Source of the DNA: Alphaproteobacteria bacterium
Lineage (GTDB): Bacteria > Pseudomonadota > Alphaproteobacteria > UBA8366 > GCA-2717185
NCBI GenBank assembly: GCA_040905865.1
Contig: JBBDQU010000045.1
Location: 26,536 to 90,535, forward strand
Direction of reading: 5' to 3'
DNA length: 64,000 nucleotides
Shown: piece after piece, positions 8,344 through 16,088 of the stretch
Numbering within the stretch: position 1 is the stretch's first letter
Layout: each line of letters opens with the position of its first letter
Program-made: the position numbers and the translations under genes
Notes under the pieces: model-generated
Databases searched by the model: none
Seen by the model: the letters and a program-made list of their open reading frames with translations, nothing else
What the model was told of the DNA's origin: nothing

Positions 8344-9162
8344 ATGTCCAGCGACGCCGCGACCCCGCCAGCCGACAAGAAAATCCCCGTAGACGCCGTC
8401 GGCGCGTCGACCGTCCTGCTGGTCCGCGATGGCGATTCCGGCCTGGAAGTCTTCATGGTCGTGCGCCACCGGGAGATCGATTTTGCGTCCGGCGCGCTGG
8501 TGTTTCCGGGCGGCAAGGTCGATCCCGGCGATGCCGACCCGGTCCTGCGCGACCGCTGCGGCGGCATCCCGGAGGACCGGATGGCGTTCCAGGTGGCGGC
8601 GATCCGCGAAACCTTCGAGGAAGCCGGCATCCTGCTGGCGCGGCCGCATGGCGGCGACAGGGTGATCGACCCCGAGCGCCACGAACGCATCGCGGAAAAA
8701 TACCGGGCCGCGCTGGACGTGGGCGACATCGTCATCCGCGACATCGTCGAGGCGGAGGACCTCGACCTTGCCTGCGACCTGCTGGTGCCCTTCGCGCACT
8801 GGATCACCCCGGAATGGCAACGCCGGCGCTTCGATACGCATTTCTTTGTGGCCCATGCGCCCGAACGGCTGCTGGCGATGCATGACGGCACGGAATCGGT
8901 CGATTCGATCTGGATCAACCCGGCGCAGGCGCTGGCGGATGCGGAAGCCCAGCGGCGCACCGTGGTGTTCCCGACCCGCATGAATCTCGGCAAGCTGGGC
9001 CGCGCCGCGACCGCCGAAGACGCCGTCGCCGCCGCGCGCGCGACCCCTGTCGTCACGGTCCTGCCGACGGTGGAGGAAGTCGATGGCGGCCGTTTCATCC
9101 GGATTCCCGAAGCGGCGGGTTATGGTACGACCGGGGAACTGGTAACCTACGGTTCCTCCTGA
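8344..9162 (+). CDS. Nudix hydrolase, NUDT19/RP2p-like
   Basis: 272 residues. The Nudix box is split by an insertion as in NUDT19-type CoA diphosphatases: FPGGKVDPGD at about 54-63, then AAIRETFEEAGI at about 86-97, with RExxEEAG intact. NUDT19 enzymes cleave CoA and CoA esters to 4'-phosphopantetheine compounds and 3',5'-ADP. Here it heads a tight run (gaps of 15, 18 and 2 bases) with a metallo-hydrolase, a CoA-transferase and an acyl-CoA dehydrogenase, which fits turnover of acyl-CoA. The specific substrate is inferred. Confidence 0.85.
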   Translation: MSSDAATPPADKKIPVDAVGASTVLLVRDGDSGLEVFMVVRHREIDFASGALVFPGGKVDPGDADPVLRDRCGGIPEDRMAFQVAAIRETFEEAGILLARPHGGDRVIDPERHERIAEKYRAALDVGDIVIRDIVEAEDLDLACDLLVPFAHWITPEWQRRRFDTHFFVAHAPERLLAMHDGTESVDSIWINPAQALADAEAQRRTVVFPTRMNLGKLGRAATAEDAVAAARATPVVTVLPTVEEVDGGRFIRIPEAAGYGTTGELVTYGSS

Positions 9163-9177
9163 GGACCGGTCCGAACC

Positions 9178-10203
9178 ATGTCCGATACCATCGAATATCA
9201 CGATATCGAAACCCCCGCGCCCGGCGGGACGACGGAAATCGCGCCGGGGGTCCACTGGCTGCGCATGCCGCTGCCGTTCCGGCTGAACCACATCAACCTG
9301 TGGCTGCTGGAGGACGGCGCCGGCTGGACCATCGTCGATACCGGCGTGCACAGCGAGGACAGCATCGCCATCTGGGAAGGCCTGCTGGGCGGGATGCTGG
9401 CCGGGCGGCCGGTGCACCGGGTCATCGTCACTCATTTCCACCCCGATCACGCGGGCATGGCCGGCTGGCTGTGCCGGCGGCTGGGCGTCGGGCTGTGGAT
9501 GACGCAGGTGGAATGGCTGCAGGCGCGCAGCCTCAGCCTCGATACGGACCCCTCCCTGCTGGACGACCAGGCGGCCTTCCTGCGCGCCGCCGGTTGCACC
9601 GAGGAACTGGTGGCGGATACCCGCAAGGGCGGGTTGCGTTACCCGAAACTGGTCAGCCCGGTCCCGCGAAGCTATTACCGCATGCATGACGGCATGACGT
9701 TCGATATCGGCGGCCGCGCCTGGCGGGTCGTGGTCGGCACCGGCCATGCGCCCGAACATGCCTGCCTGTACTGCGAGTCGCTGGAACTGATGATCGCGGG
9801 CGACCAGGTGCTGCCGCGGATCACGCCCATCGTGGCGGTGCAGGCGGCGGAGCCGGACGCCAACCCGCTGGCGGAATTCCTGTTCTCCCTTGAAAAGCTG
9901 CGGCAGCTTCCGGCCGATACCTATGTGCTGCCCTCGCATGACAGACCCTTCGCCGGGTTGCATGCGCGCCTCGACTACCTGAAAAGTCACCACGTCGAAC
10001 GGCTGGAGGAATTCCTCGCGAAATGCGCCGCGCCGATGACGGCGGCGGCGCTGGCGGCGGAAATCTTCCCCCGGGCGATGGACGGGAAGAACATCACCTT
10101 CGCGCTGGGCGAAACGCTGGCGCATCTGAATTATCTGGTCGTGGCCGGGCTGATGGCGCGGGAACTGCAGCCGGATGGAACGAATCTGTACGGACGGGTA
10201 TGA
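9178..10203 (+). CDS. MBL-fold metallo-hydrolase, LACTB2-like
   Basis: 341 residues. The metal-binding motif THFHPDH sits at about 85-91, with later ligands in GTGHAPEHACLY and the LMIAGDQVLP strand, and a C-terminal winged-helix-like extension (VERLEEFLAKCAAPMTAAAL) as in the LACTB2-like and hydroxyacylglutathione-hydrolase-like group. It probably hydrolyses a thioester or other small ester or phosphodiester; its place between a Nudix and a CoA-transferase gene favours a thioester. Translation from the ATG at 9178 begins 15 bases after the Nudix stop. Confidence 0.88.
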   Translation: MSDTIEYHDIETPAPGGTTEIAPGVHWLRMPLPFRLNHINLWLLEDGAGWTIVDTGVHSEDSIAIWEGLLGGMLAGRPVHRVIVTHFHPDHAGMAGWLCRRLGVGLWMTQVEWLQARSLSLDTDPSLLDDQAAFLRAAGCTEELVADTRKGGLRYPKLVSPVPRSYYRMHDGMTFDIGGRAWRVVVGTGHAPEHACLYCESLELMIAGDQVLPRITPIVAVQAAEPDANPLAEFLFSLEKLRQLPADTYVLPSHDRPFAGLHARLDYLKSHHVERLEEFLAKCAAPMTAAALAAEIFPRAMDGKNITFALGETLAHLNYLVVAGLMARELQPDGTNLYGRV

Positions 10204-10221
10204 ACGAAAGGGGTTGAGGCC

Positions 10222-11391
10222 ATGAGCGATACCGGAAAACGCAGCGGCCCGCTGGTCGGGGTGAAAGTCATCGAACTGGCGGGGATCGGCCCGGCGCCGC
10301 TGTGCTGCGCGCTGCTGTCCGACATGGGCGCGGATATCCTGCGCATCGACCGCAATACCGACCCGGGCCTTGGTCTCGGCCAGCCGGTGAAGGCCGATAT
10401 CGGCCGCCGCGGCCGGCACTCGGTTTCCGTCGACATGAAGCACCCGAAAGGCATCGAAACCGTCAGGCGGCTGATCGCCGAAGCCGATGTGCTGATCGAT
10501 CCGTTCCGGCCGGGCGTGACCGAAAAGCTCGGCATCGGGCCGGACGACTGCGCCGCGCTCAACAGGCGCCTCGTCTATGGCCGCATGACCGGCTGGGGCC
10601 AGACCGGCCCGCTGGCGAAGGTGGCGGGGCACGATCTGAACTACCTGGCGATCACCGGCGTGCTGCACGCCATCGGCTCGCCGGAACTGCCGCTGCCGCC
10701 GCTGAACGTGGTGGCGGATATGGGCGGCGGCGCGATGTTCCTGGCCGTCGGCATCCTGTCGGCGGTGCTGGAAGCGCGCGCCTCGGGCGCGGGGCAGACG
10801 GTGGATGTCTCCATGGTCGAAGGCTCGTCCTATCTGGGCATGGGCCATTACGGGCTGGTCGCCAGCGGCAACTGGGTGCATGAACGCGGCCGGAACTTCA
10901 CCGATGGCGGCGCGCATTTCTATCGCTGCTACCGCACGAAGGACGATCAATTCGTGTCCATCGCCTCCATCGAAGCCAAGTTCTATGCCCTCCTGCTCGA
11001 TGCGCTGGGGCTGGACGCGAAGGACCTGCCGCCGCAGATGGACCGTTCCACCTGGCCGGACATGGCGAAACGCTTCGAGGCGATCTTCGCGCAAAAGACC
11101 CGCGACGAATGGTGCGCGATCATGGAAGGCACCGATATCTGCTTCGCCCCGGTGCTGAATTTCGAGGAAGCCGCGCAGTATTCGCACAACCGGGCGCGCG
11201 GCAGCTTCGTTGAACTGGACGGCATCGCCCAGCCCGGCCCGGCGCCGAAATTCAGCCGCACGCCCTCCGCCGTGCAGTTCCCGCCGCAGGATGTCGGCGC
11301 GGGCACCCGCGACGGCCTCGCCTCCTGGGGGTTCTCGGCGGCGGAAATCGAATCGCTGCTGGCCGAAAAAGCGGTCGGCTGGCAGGGCTGA
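10222..11391 (+). CDS. CaiB/BaiF family, alpha-methylacyl-CoA racemase-like
   Basis: 389 residues. The N-terminal LVGVKVIELAGIGPAPLCC, the phrase SVDMKHPKGIETVRRL and VLIDPFRPGVTEKLGIGP are those of alpha-methylacyl-CoA racemases rather than formyl-CoA transferases. The racemase acid/base pair is visible as His in GHDLNYLAITG and Asp in VVADMGGGAMF. It would interconvert the R and S forms of 2-methylacyl-CoA so that branched acids can enter beta-oxidation. The next gene, an acyl-CoA dehydrogenase, begins two bases after its stop. Confidence 0.88.
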   Translation: MSDTGKRSGPLVGVKVIELAGIGPAPLCCALLSDMGADILRIDRNTDPGLGLGQPVKADIGRRGRHSVSVDMKHPKGIETVRRLIAEADVLIDPFRPGVTEKLGIGPDDCAALNRRLVYGRMTGWGQTGPLAKVAGHDLNYLAITGVLHAIGSPELPLPPLNVVADMGGGAMFLAVGILSAVLEARASGAGQTVDVSMVEGSSYLGMGHYGLVASGNWVHERGRNFTDGGAHFYRCYRTKDDQFVSIASIEAKFYALLLDALGLDAKDLPPQMDRSTWPDMAKRFEAIFAQKTRDEWCAIMEGTDICFAPVLNFEEAAQYSHNRARGSFVELDGIAQPGPAPKFSRTPSAVQFPPQDVGAGTRDGLASWGFSAAEIESLLAEKAVGWQG

Positions 11392-11393
11392 CC

Positions 11394-12572
11394 ATGGACG
11401 GCGCGGAGGACGGGGTGCCGGTCGAACAGTACGGGCTGACCGACGAACAGCAGATGCTGCGCGAAACCATCCAGGCGGTGGCGCGCGACCGGGTGGCGCC
11501 GCGCGCGGCGGAGATCGACCGGACGGCGGAATACCCGCAGGACATGTTCGACCTGCTGCGCGAACTGGGCCTGTTCGCGCTGCCGTTCCCGACCGAATAT
11601 GGCGGCGCCGGCAGCATCCTGTCGGCCTGCCTCGCGATCGAGGAATTCGGCCGCGTCTGTTACAACACCGCCTATCTGCTGATGGTGCAATGGGCCCCGT
11701 TCGGCGCGATCCTCGCCGGCGGCACCCCGGAGCAGAAACAGAAATACCTGCCGGTGCTGGCCTCGGGCGAGATGCGCGCGGCGATCTCCGTCACCGAACC
11801 GGGCGCGGGGTCCGATGTCGCGGGCATCGCCACGCGGGCGGACCGCCGCGACGGCGGCTATGCGCTGACCGGCAACAAGATTTACTGCACCAACGCGGCG
11901 GTGGCGGATTTCATCCTCGTCGCGGCCAAGACCGACCCGGCCAAGCGCCATGGCGGCATCGGCATCTTCATCGTCGACGCCGATACGCCGGGGCTGGAGA
12001 TCGGCCGCAAGGAGGACAAGCTCGGCGCGCGCGGCGTGCCCTCCTCGGCGCTGCATTTCGACAACGCCTTCGTGCCGGAAGCAAACCGCATCGGCAGCGA
12101 GGATGCGGGCTTCAAGCTGGTCATGGAGGCCTTCAACAAGGGCCGCCCGATGATCGGCGCGCGCGGCGTCGGCCTGGCGCAGGGGGCGACGGACCTGGCG
12201 GCGCGCTACGTGAAGGAGCGCGTGGCCTTCGGCCAGCCGGTCGCCGATTTCCAGGGCGTGCGCTGGATGCTGGCCGACATGGCGATCCAGACCGAGGCCG
12301 CCCGGCACCTCGTCTACAAGGCGGCGGCGATGGCCGATGCGGGCGCTTCGGGCGCGGCGCTGGCGCCGATTGCCGCGATGTCGAAATGCTTCGCCACCGA
12401 CACGGCGATGAAGGTAGCGACCGACGCGGTGCAGCTGTTCGGCTCCGCCGGCATCGCCCGCGAAAACCCCATCGAACGCTATTTCCGCGACGCCAAGGTG
12501 CTGCAGATCATCGAAGGCACCAACCAGATCCAGCGCAACATTATCGGAAGGCACGTGGTGCGCTCGGCCTGA
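11394..12572 (+). CDS. Acyl-CoA dehydrogenase
   Basis: 392 residues with all family marks: GLTDEQQMLRETIQAVARD at the N-terminus, FPTEYGGAG, ISVTEPGAGSDVAGIATRA (FAD/substrate loop), RDAKVLQIIEGTNQIQRNI near the end. Glu374 of IIEGT is the expected catalytic base. Coming right after a racemase-like gene, it may act on 2-methyl-branched or other short acyl-CoAs. It is the last gene of the Nudix-to-dehydrogenase run; a palindrome of the local repeat family follows at 12595. Confidence 0.93.
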   Translation: MDGAEDGVPVEQYGLTDEQQMLRETIQAVARDRVAPRAAEIDRTAEYPQDMFDLLRELGLFALPFPTEYGGAGSILSACLAIEEFGRVCYNTAYLLMVQWAPFGAILAGGTPEQKQKYLPVLASGEMRAAISVTEPGAGSDVAGIATRADRRDGGYALTGNKIYCTNAAVADFILVAAKTDPAKRHGGIGIFIVDADTPGLEIGRKEDKLGARGVPSSALHFDNAFVPEANRIGSEDAGFKLVMEAFNKGRPMIGARGVGLAQGATDLAARYVKERVAFGQPVADFQGVRWMLADMAIQTEAARHLVYKAAAMADAGASGAALAPIAAMSKCFATDTAMKVATDAVQLFGSAGIARENPIERYFRDAKVLQIIEGTNQIQRNIIGRHVVRSA

Positions 12573-12594
12573 CCGGGGCGTTACTCCTGCAAAA

Positions 12595-12712
12595 CCCTCG
12601 CCCCTTGGGGAGAGGGCAGGGTGAGGGGGTCTTCGAAACCGCGCGCTCCTCATGGAGGGCCATCGGGCGAAAACATTCCGTATCGATATACATCGATTAA
12701 CATCGCTTAACA
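12595..12712. repeat. Composite palindromic repeat, copy 1
   Basis: The element starts with a stem (ccctcgcccc, 2-base loop, ggggagaggg), continues through a G/C-rich linker, and ends with cgggcgaaaacatt and atacatcgattaacat. The same order of parts recurs at 12973-13090. It may double as a terminator for the upstream dehydrogenase gene, although no T-run is present. Stretch 12573-12905 holds no gene; it consists of this element, a related stem at 12745 and a small tandem repeat at 12787-12832. Confidence 0.6.
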
Positions 12713-12786
12713 TTCGCCCCGCGAGCCGCCGCCACCAGATTTCCCCCTCTCCACCCCACGGAGGTGGAGAGAGTCGGGGGGGTCCG

Positions 12787-12832
12787 AACCGGATAGATCG
12801 CTGACACTATGGACCGGATACATCGCTGACAG
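12787..12832. repeat. Two-copy tandem repeat, 25-bp period
   Basis: The units at 12788 and 12813 both read accggatanatcgctgaca, differing at one base. This motif recalls the ends of some insertion-sequence remnants, an association made from memory only. No transposase gene is nearby. Confidence 0.55.
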
Positions 12833-12905
12833 TTCCGGCGGGGAGGACATGGCGGGGGCAGAGCGGGAGCCAGCGGGCGCTGCGAAACCTTCCGGCGATT
12901 GGCTT

Positions 12906-13781
12906 TTATTGGCATCCATTGGCATTTCCCGGCGCGGGCGGAAAAAATGCACGCGCCGCCCGAATAATTTCCCCCTCTCCACCCCTCGGGGGTGGAGAGG
13001 GTCGGGGTGAGGCGGGGGCTTCGACGCCACGCCTGCCGCCCATCGGCGAGAAAACATGTCGTGTCGCTATACATCGATTAACATTTGTTGGCATTCCCTC
13101 CGGGGCGGGCCATTGCCCCGGGCACAGCCTGTCACCCCGCACCCGCCTTTTCGAGGGATGGCATGGCCTGACCGCAAAACATAAAATAGGAATATAGTCT
13201 ATTTCAACAAAAAAATCAAGACGGACGCGCGGGATGGGAAATCGGTCGGGAAATAAAAAATACACTGTCACCGAGTTTTGAGAACGCATCAGGATCGAGT
13301 AGACTTCATCCGATACTGAGGTGCTTTTTGAGTCTAACTTACGAGCAGAATCACGTCCAAATGTTGGGCATGGTAGCTTGGCAAGTGACCAGCATGTCGC
13401 GATATTTCGGATGGCTAAAAATATCGTCGATAGCTCAAATACTAGACTTGGAGTGCCTTCACGGACAGAGCAAAGGGCAGACTGGAATATTTCTCTGAAT
13501 CGTTGGCAATCTTCTGCCGCATTGATATATTTCGATGGTCTTCCTAGATCCTGCAGGAAGTCTCTGCCGTCTTCTGAATATATGAGTTTGCTCTCAAGTG
13601 CTAGGTGCCAAGCAAAAGCATTTCCCGATTCCCATAATTCATTAATGCGAATATATGAATATATTGAAAATTTATTAGGGTCCAACCTTGGATCTAAACC
13701 TTCAACCAACGCCAACAGGTCCACGTCGGAATCAGCTGTTATATCTCCACGGCAAATTGACCCAAATACATATATGTGCAT
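12906..13781 (-). CDS. MNT-type nucleotidyltransferase with HEPN-like C-terminal region, altered tail
   Basis: 291 residues from the ATG at 13781 (an in-frame GTG lies just before it). The minimal nucleotidyltransferase motif VFGSICRGDITADSDVDLL spans about residues 5-23, with GS and the two catalytic Asp residues. Residues about 95-185 are helical and fit a HEPN-like domain (REIFQSALCSVREG, FLAIRNIATCW). From about residue 190 the frame runs through palindromic repeats and codes unlikely protein, so the true C-terminus is probably lost. MNT/HEPN proteins often act as toxin-antitoxin or tRNA/toxin-modifying enzymes. The domain part is A/T-rich, unlike the neighbours. Confidence 0.65.
   Translation of the reverse strand: MHIYVFGSICRGDITADSDVDLLALVEGLDPRLDPNKFSIYSYIRINELWESGNAFAWHLALESKLIYSEDGRDFLQDLGRPSKYINAAEDCQRFREIFQSALCSVREGTPSLVFELSTIFLAIRNIATCWSLAKLPCPTFGRDSARKLDSKSTSVSDEVYSILMRSQNSVTVYFLFPDRFPIPRVRLDFFVEIDYIPILCFAVRPCHPSKRRVRGDRLCPGQWPAPEGMPTNVNRCIATRHVFSPMGGRRGVEAPASPRPSPPPRGGEGEIIRAARAFFPPAPGNANGCQ
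12973..13090. repeat. Composite palindromic repeat, copy 2
   Basis: It starts with a perfect 13-bp stem (ccctctccacccc at 12973-12985, loop tcg, ggggtggagaggg at 12989-13001), continues through gggcttcgacgccacg and ends in atacatcgattaacat at about 13068-13083. It shares part order and most of its end sequence with copy 1 about 378 bases to the left. It lies inside the open frame of the nucleotidyltransferase gene. Confidence 0.65.
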
Positions 13782-13886
13782 CACCGACGACTAAGTCTCT
13801 TAATAAGAATTGAAACCAAACATGCAATCATTATATAGCGAAGGCTTGCGATCCCCGCTAAAGTTAATCCCGAAAAATCGAGAGGT

Positions 13887-14621
13887 TTAGAAATACCTAG
13901 TAATACCTAGTAATACTTCAGGGGCTTGCAAAAATGCAATGGTGTAGCTTGCAAGTTCGTGGTTATCTCTTACATAATAGACGTCTCCCAAAGCTATTAG
14001 AACAATTAAAAGTAATAATGATCGCAATAATCTGAGAGGGCTTTCTCCGTTTCCCCAAAATAAATCCAGAGCCACAAAATGAAGCCACTCAAAGAACATT
14101 TTGATCCTTTGGAGCCCAGTATATTTTTTTCTATAATACGATTCTCGCGACCGCCATGCCTTGTAGAAATGAATACTAGTAGCATTTAGCTCAATTTTTA
14201 TGGCTTTATTTGCAGCCGATGAGTCGCCAATTTGATGATAATTAATTCGGAGGGTTCGAGCAAATGACTGCTGTAAATTTTCCTGGCCCGGACATCCTGT
14301 ATCTAAAATTTCCGGCTCTACTAGGGTGTGTGTAAATTGTACATAGTCGAACTTGCAGCCGATAAATTTACTGCCTCGCAGATTTGTATTCGAAAATTTA
14401 CACCCAGTAAAATTGCAAGAATCGAAAACGCAATTCCTTAGGTAAGCAGCGTCGAATTCTGAGTAACTAAAGTCGCAGTTCGTAAAGTTTTTTCTCGTGG
14501 CCACCAAGCGGTAGAATTGAAAATTGAGAAATTTTTCATCGTTTAAATCGTGTGAGACTGCGTAGTCGGTTCTAATTTCCCGACCGCTTGGGCGGAGGTT
14601 CTCATTCATGGCGTATACCAT
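13887..14621 (-). CDS. Pentapeptide-repeat protein with C-terminal membrane (ion-channel-like) part, frameshifted
   Basis: 244 residues as it stands. Residues about 45-105 carry A(D/N)Lxx-type pentapeptide repeats (FTNCDFSYSEFDAAYLRNC, FTGCKFSNTNLRGSKF). A helical region with FWGNGESPLRLLRS leads into a membrane span LLLLIVLIALGDVYYV. This order matches pentapeptide proteins ending in an ion-channel-like pair of spans. The frame stops at RYF just after a duplicated 10-mer; with one copy removed it continues with a second span and ends in RLSRR, its stop overlapping the nucleotidyltransferase start. The start is unsure (14621 or 14609). Strongly A/T-rich. Confidence 0.75.
   Translation of the reverse strand: MVYAMNENLRPSGREIRTDYAVSHDLNDEKFLNFQFYRLVATRKNFTNCDFSYSEFDAAYLRNCVFDSCNFTGCKFSNTNLRGSKFIGCKFDYVQFTHTLVEPEILDTGCPGQENLQQSFARTLRINYHQIGDSSAANKAIKIELNATSIHFYKAWRSRESYYRKKYTGLQRIKMFFEWLHFVALDLFWGNGESPLRLLRSLLLLIVLIALGDVYYVRDNHELASYTIAFLQAPEVLLGITRYF
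13891..13915. repeat. 10-bp tandem duplication causing a frameshift
   Basis: On the plus strand aatacctagt occurs twice in a row at 13892-13911 and is followed by aatac. Ten bases are not a multiple of three, so one extra copy shifts the frame of the pentapeptide gene and creates the early stop at 13887-13889. Confidence 0.85.
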
Positions 14622-14740
14622 ATCACTGTTTAGCGAATATCTTGTAGTAATGGTTGCTTTCGGTCAACTTTGGACGGATGTTTTTATTGCTGCTAAAAAA
14701 TACTAGTTGCGTCAATAGTTTAGAGAATTCTTGTCTTCCC

Positions 14741-15595
14741 CTAATACACAATCGCCCGTAACAGCACCCGGCGTTCCTCCGGCCGGGAGTCGCCGGCGCC
14801 GCGGTGCATGGTGGCGCGTTCGTCCCAGATGACCACGTCACCCGGCCGCCAGTCGTGGCGGTAGACGAAGCGGTCCTGCACCGAATGGTCCCAGAGATCC
14901 TGGACCAGCTGCCGCCCCGCGTCCTCGTCCATGCCGTCGAAGCCGACCGCATGCGCCGGGTTGACGAACAGGATGCGCCTGCCGCTGCGCGGGTGGACCG
15001 CCGCCGCCGGGTGGCGCTGGGTGGCCTCCACCGCCTCGCGCACGCCGGCCTGGCCGTCATAGATGCCGGCGCCGTTGGCGGGGCCCCGGTTGAACCGGTG
15101 CAGCCCGGTGAGCGGCAGCAGCCGCGCCTGCGTCTCCGGCGGCAGGGCGTCCCAGGCGGCGCGCAGGTCGGCGAACAGGGTGCCGCCGCCTTCCGCCGGC
15201 ACTTCCAGCGCATGCAGGATGGCGAGGCGCGGCAGGCTCGCCTCATAGGTGGCGTCGCTGTGCCAGACGGTCGCGCGGCGCACCCCGAACGGGTCCACCG
15301 ACCCGTCGGCGGCGACATTGGTGACATAGGAGATTTCCGGAATCTCCCTGTGCCGGTAACGTTCCAGCACATGCCGCTGCGGCGTCCCGAAGCGGCGCGA
15401 GAATTTGTCCAGCGCCGCCGCGTCGAGATGCTGGCCGCGAAACACCAGCACGGCGTAATCGTCGAGCCGGTCCGCGATCCAGCCGATGGCGCCGTCATCC
15501 AGCGGCCCGGCGAGGTCCAGCCCCGCGATTTCCGCCGCGAAGCCGTCGCCCAGCGGCCGGACGCCCGGCGCGGCGGTGACTGTTGCCTCTGTCAT
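14741..15595 (-). CDS. TauD/TfdA-family Fe(II)/2-oxoglutarate dioxygenase
   Basis: 284 residues. Iron ligands are His112 and Asp114 (WHSDATY) and His264 (ATMHRGAG), and Arg276 near the end would bind 2-oxoglutarate. The N-terminal GFAAEIAGLDLAGPLDD and the AVLVFRGQHLDAAAL segment are typical of the TfdA side of the family. The substrate is unknown. It lies 134 bases downstream of a DUF1330 gene on the same strand, and the A/T-rich island begins just beyond its stop. Confidence 0.92.
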   Translation of the reverse strand: MTEATVTAAPGVRPLGDGFAAEIAGLDLAGPLDDGAIGWIADRLDDYAVLVFRGQHLDAAALDKFSRRFGTPQRHVLERYRHREIPEISYVTNVAADGSVDPFGVRRATVWHSDATYEASLPRLAILHALEVPAEGGGTLFADLRAAWDALPPETQARLLPLTGLHRFNRGPANGAGIYDGQAGVREAVEATQRHPAAAVHPRSGRRILFVNPAHAVGFDGMDEDAGRQLVQDLWDHSVQDRFVYRHDWRPGDVVIWDERATMHRGAGDSRPEERRVLLRAIVY

Positions 15596-15729
15596 GTCAG
15601 ACCCTCCCGTATTCGCCAGATACCGGGATTACTCTATGCCGGAGTACGCGCCCGATAAAGGGGCGGGCGCTTTGGCGCACCGCTGCAAGTGCCGGCGCGG
15701 CCCGGCCCGCCGGTCCGGCGGGCGCGGCA

Positions 15730-16020
15730 TCAGGCGCCCTCGATAATCCGGAAATGGCGAAGGACGCCACCATCCAGTTCCTTGAGCGCCGCCTGATAGT
15801 CCGCAGTTTCATAGGCCGCTTTCGCTGCCTGCAAGCTGGGATATTCCACGATCACGGTGCGGTTGGCGTCCATGCCTTCCTTGGCCACGGTCTCGCCGCC
15901 GCGAACAATGAAGGTGCCGCCCGCTTTCTGAACGGCCGGCCCCGCCAGTTTTGCGTAGGCCGCCAGTTTGTTTTCATCGATGATCTTCTCGTAGAAGCTT
16001 ACCCAATACCCCTTGGCCAT
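15730..16020 (-). CDS. DUF1330 protein
   Basis: 96 residues from the ATG at 16020, preceded by ggggag. The small ferredoxin-like alpha/beta barrel family is recognised from MAKGYWVSFYEKIIDENKL, GGTFIVRGGETVAKEG and VIVEYPSLQAAKAAYETADY. Biochemical function of DUF1330 proteins is not established. It is transcribed with, and 68 bases downstream of, a DMT-type permease, and ahead of a TauD-type gene. Confidence 0.9.
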   Translation of the reverse strand: MAKGYWVSFYEKIIDENKLAAYAKLAGPAVQKAGGTFIVRGGETVAKEGMDANRTVIVEYPSLQAAKAAYETADYQAALKELDGGVLRHFRIIEGA

Positions 16021-16088
16021 ATTCGAATCTCCCCGCGCTGGTGTCGATCGATCCGGCATTCCGCATTCCGGAACGCGTCCGGTAAAGG

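Noticed and set aside
8275-11187. A 970-codon minus-strand open frame
   Set aside because: It is antisense to three clear genes (Nudix, metallo-hydrolase, CoA-transferase) and its translation is rich in R, H, Q and A with no domain.
13170-13215. Promoter-like ttgaaa and tatttt on the minus strand inside the nucleotidyltransferase frame
   Set aside because: A/T-rich sequence yields such matches easily, and no gene start follows at a suitable distance.
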